A DNA stretch of 64,000 nucleotides. Source: Siphonodentalium dalli (Eukaryota > Mollusca > Scaphopoda > Gadilida > Siphonodentaliidae). Below are positions 59,492 through 64,000 of the stretch, piece by piece (position 1 is the first letter of the stretch; each line of letters begins with the position of its first letter). A model generated the notes under the pieces. That model saw only the letters and a program-made list of their open reading frames with translations, did not search any database and was not told where the DNA came from. The DNA is taken from NCBI GenBank assembly GCA_032622095.1, contig CP136064.1:189457794-189521793 (forward strand). Direction: 5' to 3'. Both the position numbers and the translations under genes were made by a program.

Positions 59492-59925
59492 CAGGCCTGA
59501 GAATATGGTGCCTGTCATTTGCAGAATGAGGTCAACAGAGGGTGAATTTAGTGACACTATCCCACACAGCAGGCTATATCACTAAATTCACCTACTGGGG
59601 ACCTCATTCTGCATGGCCTCATCTGCTATGGGAGACAGACTCAGATCGAAGTTCCTAAATGGGGATTATTGTGATGTACACCCATTGGGAATTTCAATTA
59701 AACAATGTGTCTTCTGCCAATTTGGGGATATGGAGAAACTAAACTAAATATGAAATATTTAATAAATAATAAACAAAAATTTCAAGAAGATGAGGCCAAT
59801 TAAAAAAGAATGAGGTCCCCAGTGGGTGAATTTAGTGATGCTATGCAGATTGCGGGATAGCATGACTAAATTCACCCTCTGAGGACCTCATTATGCTAAT
59901 GACAGGCACCTTATTCTCAGGCATG
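59492..59925. mobile_element. 434-bp hAT-type MITE (TIR CAGGCCTGAGAATA), 8-bp duplication GTCCATTA
   Basis: GTCCATTA occurs at 59484-59491 and 59926-59933. The ends are CAGGCCTGAGAATATGGTGC and the inverse ending TATTCTCAGGCATG. Internally there are four inverted or direct copies of 'gggtgaatttagtgatgct' with 'aatgaggtcc', forming two hairpins (59526-59615, 59810-59895). Confidence 0.85.
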
Positions 59926-60029
59926 GTCCATTAACCCTGACTAAATGTCCAGTCATCCAGAGTCATCAGAGCAGTCAACATTCATTAACCATGACTTCAG
60001 CCAGTTTTATTGGTGGAGAGAGGACCACA

Positions 60030-60222
60030 TACAGAAATGCCCTAAATAATCGACTCAACCACAGCAGAATTATGGGTAATTTTTCAGGATTTAGTCTGAA
60101 ATATGGCTCGTTGCCATTCATTCATCGATGAATGGCAACAAGCCATATTTCCGACTAAATCCCAAAAAATTACCCATAATTATGCTGTGGTTAAGGAGTC
60201 GATTATTTAGGGCATTACTGTA
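60030..60222. mobile_element. Palindromic MITE M1, copy 8
   Basis: TA-flanked, CAGAAATGCCCTAAATAATC to GGGCATTACTG. The left arm lost 'tcctta' near its start and the centre is shortened. Confidence 0.88.
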
Positions 60223-60996
60223 GAAGGTGATTTTATTACGAAATCACTTCACTCAAACGATATACTGGTATGCTCTTTATCTGTGATCTTCTGAATTATT
60301 GGGCTGCAATGAGTTGGTTCATATGGTACCTTTAGGTTTAATCAATGTAGCTCAAAGCTCGTTAAGGTCATAGCAGATTCTTTTTCAAAAGCAAATTGAA
60401 CAAATTGAATTCAATTCCCGGACCTTTCTCAATAGCAAAACAAGTCAATTGCCAAATAGATAAATCTAATATTTAACATTGGAAGGAGGCATGTTTTGAA
60501 GCTATCACTCCCTGTGATACAGAGATTGATATCGGTATCTGCAGAACAACTTGAGAAAATTGGATGTGAAATTGATGCAATATATGATTACTGCATCAGT
60601 GAGATCGTAATTTACAGTCTAATGGCTAAGTTATTACCAGTGCTGAAAACAGACTGATAAAATGCATAGGAAGCCTAATAAAACTCACTGATGCAATGAA
60701 TGAGTGAGGTGTCCGTTAGTCATTGACTTAAATCATTAAGCTGTCATGAGATATCGCAAATTGTGCAATATGTGAAGATTGGTATGACAAGCGATGATGA
60801 ATTACACAATATAGAAACAATAAGAGAATAGGATAGGGCTGTATTAAAGACACTGGGTAAATCACACTGTGTTTCGCTCAATACATACTATAACTTCTCT
60901 TGTGGATAAAACATCTTCATTTTCATAGAAGCAACAGCTCATTAGGAGCATGGCAATGGGGTGGGGTCAACAGAAATTTCATGTCTGAAATCCACT

Positions 60997-61122
60997 CAGC
61001 CCTCGAAATTAGTTACATGTACAACAAAAGACAATGCTGTAGAAATAGCCGTAGATGCAATTATAGAATTTAATGAATTCAATAGCATTGAAATAGAAGA
61101 AAAATGCCAAATTCAAGGGCTG
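60997..61122. mobile_element. MITE family M3, copy 5
   Basis: CAGCCCTCGAAATTAG and CAAATTCAAGGGCTG are inverted ends. The flanks ATCCACT(C) and ATCAACT(C) form an 8-bp duplication with one change. Confidence 0.75.
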
Positions 61123-62308
61123 ATCAACTCAATGAATGAATGTTGATTTTGTTGCATTCCATGGATTATGGATGCAAGTTCGGGTGATACTTTGTGCAGG
61201 ATGCGTGAGTATTGTAAACACACATAATATATTTCAGACCAACTTTTATCCCAGAAGAGAAATCGCCTACACTCAATTCCCTTCAAACTTTTATCCAAGT
61301 CTGGATAAACTACTTACCGACATATAAAATAATGGGTCTGATGACCTTTCATAAAGTTTTCAATTCCCAACCTTGGGATTCCATGTCAGTAGCGCCAATC
61401 AGAACTCAATATTGGTAGCACCAAGATAAAGGAGTCCAATCGAAACGATTAACATACTAGTAGCGCAATGTTACATAATTCAGGGGAATACCGCAAGCCT
61501 TCCGAGAAATGAAGTTGGCAGAGATAGGATAGACTCAGTATCCATATGAATCTGAGTGTATGTTTACAAAAATGCTTTTAACCATAGGTAGGCCTACTCC
61601 ATGGAATACAACAAAATCAACATCTATTCCTTATATTTACACTCAAATCGTAGAATAATGAGTAATAGCCCTCAATTTCAACATGACAATATTCTCTGTT
61701 CCAGTTGCAAGTTGCTTCCATAAGAGAAAACAATTGCGGTCTGCAAATGATGTCACATGCAGGGATCAGCCTAGACATTTTTAAATTGAGAGAAGTGATT
61801 TCTCCATGAAAGAAGTCATAATTCTGAAGTTCAGTTTACAACCCCAAAATCACATTTCTATGATCCAATAACATGTATGCAATAAAAAAGCCCCCATTTA
61901 CAAAACCATTACAATGAATAATTACACCATCACAATCAGGAAATACATTTTAAATATGCTGTTTGGACAAAAGCATACTGATATATGAGAGAGAAATCAC
62001 TTCTACACAGTCTATGAAAGATATAGGGAGAAATGGTGCAATTTATGGAGAAGATGTCTGCCAAGTCGCATTCTTGGCTGGTCTTTGGTCACATGCTTCA
62101 AGTTCCATGTGCAGTGGTAGATAAGATAAGATAAATTTTATCTTTAAAAGTCGGAGGTAATAAAATGATACAAATACAAGCTCTGTTCAAAGAGCTTTTG
62201 ACACAGCTTTTTCAGTGTGAAAATATTTAGTTGTGACTGCAGAGTCCTATCACAGCTGGTGCAGTTTCCTTGGGCAAGACACAACAAATGTCACCCCTTA
62301 CTTTTAGG

Positions 62309-62574
62309 TTAACCCTTTCATGACTGGAGATGCCTGAAATTTTACGAAAACCCTGTGCCAATGCATTCTCTTATATATGCGAGTCTCCCAAAGGGAGCCT
62401 TGCCTATATAAGAGAATACAATAGCCTAACAATATTTACCTTGACCTTGTAAAGCCAGTGCATTCTCATATATGCGAGGCTCCCTATATGGGAGACTCGC
62501 ACATTTTACTGGAATTCATATGGCACATGATCTTTAATGCTGCACCAGCGCAGCTCCCATCATGAAAGGGTTAA
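62309..62574 (+). mobile_element. TTAA element PB1, best-preserved copy
   Basis: TTAACCCTTTCATGACTGGA (62309) and CATCATGAAAGGGTTAA (ending 62574). It contains two palindromic 'gcattctcttatatatgcga' modules and the linker 'aacaatatttaccttgacct'. Confidence 0.85.
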
Positions 62575-62684
62575 ACTAGAACCACTTGTAAATAAAAAGT
62601 TACAAGTTCCCATAAAGGTTCAGACCCGCTATACATCAACCTACTGATATATCATACAGTACCGAAACAACACTAAATAGTTAC

Positions 62685-62816
62685 CTAAAAGTGCCTGAAA
62701 CAACCTGCTCTTGAATATTTTGATAACTCTTTCTATAGCGTTCTTCAGTGGCTTGTCCTGAGCTTTTATGAGCCTTTGGTGGTAATCCTCCAAGAGCTCC
62801 AAGGCCCTGTGTGCAT
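62685..62816 (-). CDS. dlg1: DLG-like gene, exon encoding the first part of the L27 domain
   Basis: This minus-strand exon of 132 bp (2 + 43 codons + 1) follows acceptor TTTTTTTTTGCAG (AG at 62818-62817) and ends at donor GTAACT (62684-62679). It encodes AHRALELLEDYHQRLIKAQD, then KPLKNAIERVIKIFKSRLFQ and ALL, followed by a split codon (G|AT = D) completed by exon 22441-22586. This is the L27 signature of Discs-large: RAL.LLE.Y..KL.......L...IERVI.IF.S.LFQALLDIQEFYE. In DLG1/SAP97 this domain lies at the very N-terminus, so the start codon is probably in an exon to the right, outside the window. L27 forms four-helix heteromers with CASK, LIN7 or MPP scaffolds at cell junctions. Confidence 0.93.
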
Positions 62817-64000
62817 CTGCAAAAAAAAATGGCAGCGTGGTAAGTACATGTACAGATTTACTGAGTATCAGTCCAAATTTGAATAAAAAAGAATAAAAAC
62901 AATGTTAGGTCATGCAATTAAACTCACATATTCAAAAAGAGTCAAATCAGCACTGTGGATAGTACATGTCGGTATACCTTTATTGGACAGTGACTACCAC
63001 ATAGATTGGAATTAATGTACAGCTACATGTACATGTATACTTAAAGTACATGTACAGGTAAACCTTTATAGTACAGTGACGATCACATAGATTTGAATTA
63101 ATGTACAGCTATACTTACAGTACATGTACAGGTATACATTTATAGGACAGTGGTGATCACATAGATTGGAATTAATGTACAGCTATACTTAAAGTACATG
63201 TACGGTATACCTTTATATGACAGTGACAATCACATACTAGTAGATTGGAATTAATGTACAGGTACATGTATACTTAAAGTACAGAGTACATGTATGTAAT
63301 TGACCATCTCCAATGTGGTCTCACCCCGGTAATACTGTGGTAACCCCCAACACTACGGTAAGGTTATCGCTTATTATCGCTTACGACAATGTATGTGGTC
63401 ACGGTTCGCGATACCTCTTTATGGACAATATACTAAGCAGACTTGGAGTTATTTATCGCTTGCGTACCTATTTTTCCATGTGCCGAAGACTAAGTCAAGT
63501 CCTGTTCCATGTGTGAGGAAGATAATACATGTACAAATGTACATTGGTTCATAGTATTCCAACAATAGGACATGGGAAAGCTCGATAGAAAATTTGTATA
63601 TAGGGGGTTAAATGTAGCCATGAACTTTATGCAACTTTGAAGATGTCGACATTGTTTCGGCTGGCAATTTATCAACTCCACCCATCGCCTGGTGTCGCTG
63701 CATTGATTGTCATTACACAAGCAGGCATGAAAATACAATTTAATGATTCATCTTATACATGTACTAGTACATGCATGTTTGGAACTTTTAATGAGATCCT
63801 TGTGGCCTTATTATTTTTCAACTTTTGGTGTGATGACCGCCAATAGACACGGTATCATAACCCCAAGGTACAGTAGCTCCACTGCAGTGACCATCTCGAT
63901 ACTGTGGTGGATACCATATACTGTTGGTAATACTGAGGTCATTACCGGGGTATCACCCCATTATTCAGGTCAATAATTTTTAGGATAGCGGAATAATGCT
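62817..64000 (-). other. Intron upstream of the L27 exon (partial)
   Basis: It contains the polypyrimidine tract of the acceptor (62828-62819), the tandem repeat at 62971-63297 and, further right, sequence with inverted similarity between 63312-63360 and 63900-63962 ('accccggtaatactgtggta'). No start-codon exon was recognised. Confidence 0.6.
62971..63297. repeat. Four tandem units of about 80 bp rich in TACATGTAC
   Basis: The unit 'ggtatacctttattggacag', 'tgatcacatagattggaatt', 'aatgtacagctatacttaaa', 'gtacatgtacag' is repeated four times with small differences. Confidence 0.85.

Larger units (their letters stand above)
22587..62684 (-). other. DLG-like gene intron of about 40.1 kb
   Basis: The intron is bounded by donor GTAACT (62684-62679) and acceptor TTTGTCAG (22594-22587). 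It holds the array, MITE, hAT and palindrome features listed. I recognise nothing in 22700-23560, 24280-25660, 26310-27395, 27860-28450, 30405-30920, 32140-32815, 33210-34140, 35745-36385, 40700-41700, 43310-44735, 45305-45660, 47815-48360, 57590-58055, 58930-59490, 60225-60990 and 61125-62305. These are AT-rich with only chance frames. Confidence 0.8.

Noticed and set aside
62106-62140. AGATAAGATAAG repeat as a LINE 3' tail
   Set aside because: Too short, with no adjacent reverse-transcriptase sequence; treated as a microsatellite.

Overview
The window is animal genomic DNA, most likely from a lophotrochozoan and probably a mollusc. The grounds are spliced exons of a conserved metazoan gene, very large introns, frequent TACATGTA-type palindromes, and several modular repeats with ACGG-rich tails that resemble the bivalve 'pearl' (Helentron-derived) elements. 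There are no operons, no complete genes and no intact functional tRNA or rRNA gene. The species call is an inference.

Host gene. Three exons lie on the minus strand, in gene order 62685-62816, 22441-22586 and 3185-3385. The first two together encode the L27 domain of a Discs-large (DLG1/SAP97-type) MAGUK scaffold protein. The third encodes a proline-rich acidic linker that would precede PDZ1. Splice sites are visible at every exon edge and the codon phases fit (2/1, 2/0, 0/0). The whole window therefore appears to be the 5' part of one DLG gene, with introns of about 40.1 kb and 19.1 kb plus two partial introns.

Intron contents, left to right. 1-3184: a candidate Mutator-like element. 3386-22440: a 2.3 kb element carrying the 3' end of a pogo/Tigger-type transposase; foldback elements; a candidate Harbinger-like element inserted in the centre of a palindrome array; TTAA-flanked MITEs; and a MITE that was tandemly amplified together with its flanks. 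22587-62684: an 11-unit 161-bp array with an apparent AAB higher-order order; several other modular tandem elements; 8.8 copies of a 423-bp satellite carrying a tRNA-Ser/Leu-like Pol III region; a THAP-domain pseudogene; a 5.3 kb almost complete palindrome (48366-53652); and a four-level nest of hAT-type insertions (53793-57571).

The most abundant family is a fully palindromic MITE with TA target sites (TIR starts CAGTAATGCC), seen at eight dispersed sites plus one three-copy tandem variant. One copy starts 26 nt into the intron next to a DLG 5' splice site. The features most worth following up are the giant palindrome, the 423-bp tRNA-like satellite, the nested hAT stack and the hairpin beside the DLG exon. 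All alignments were made by eye; no search or computation was run.
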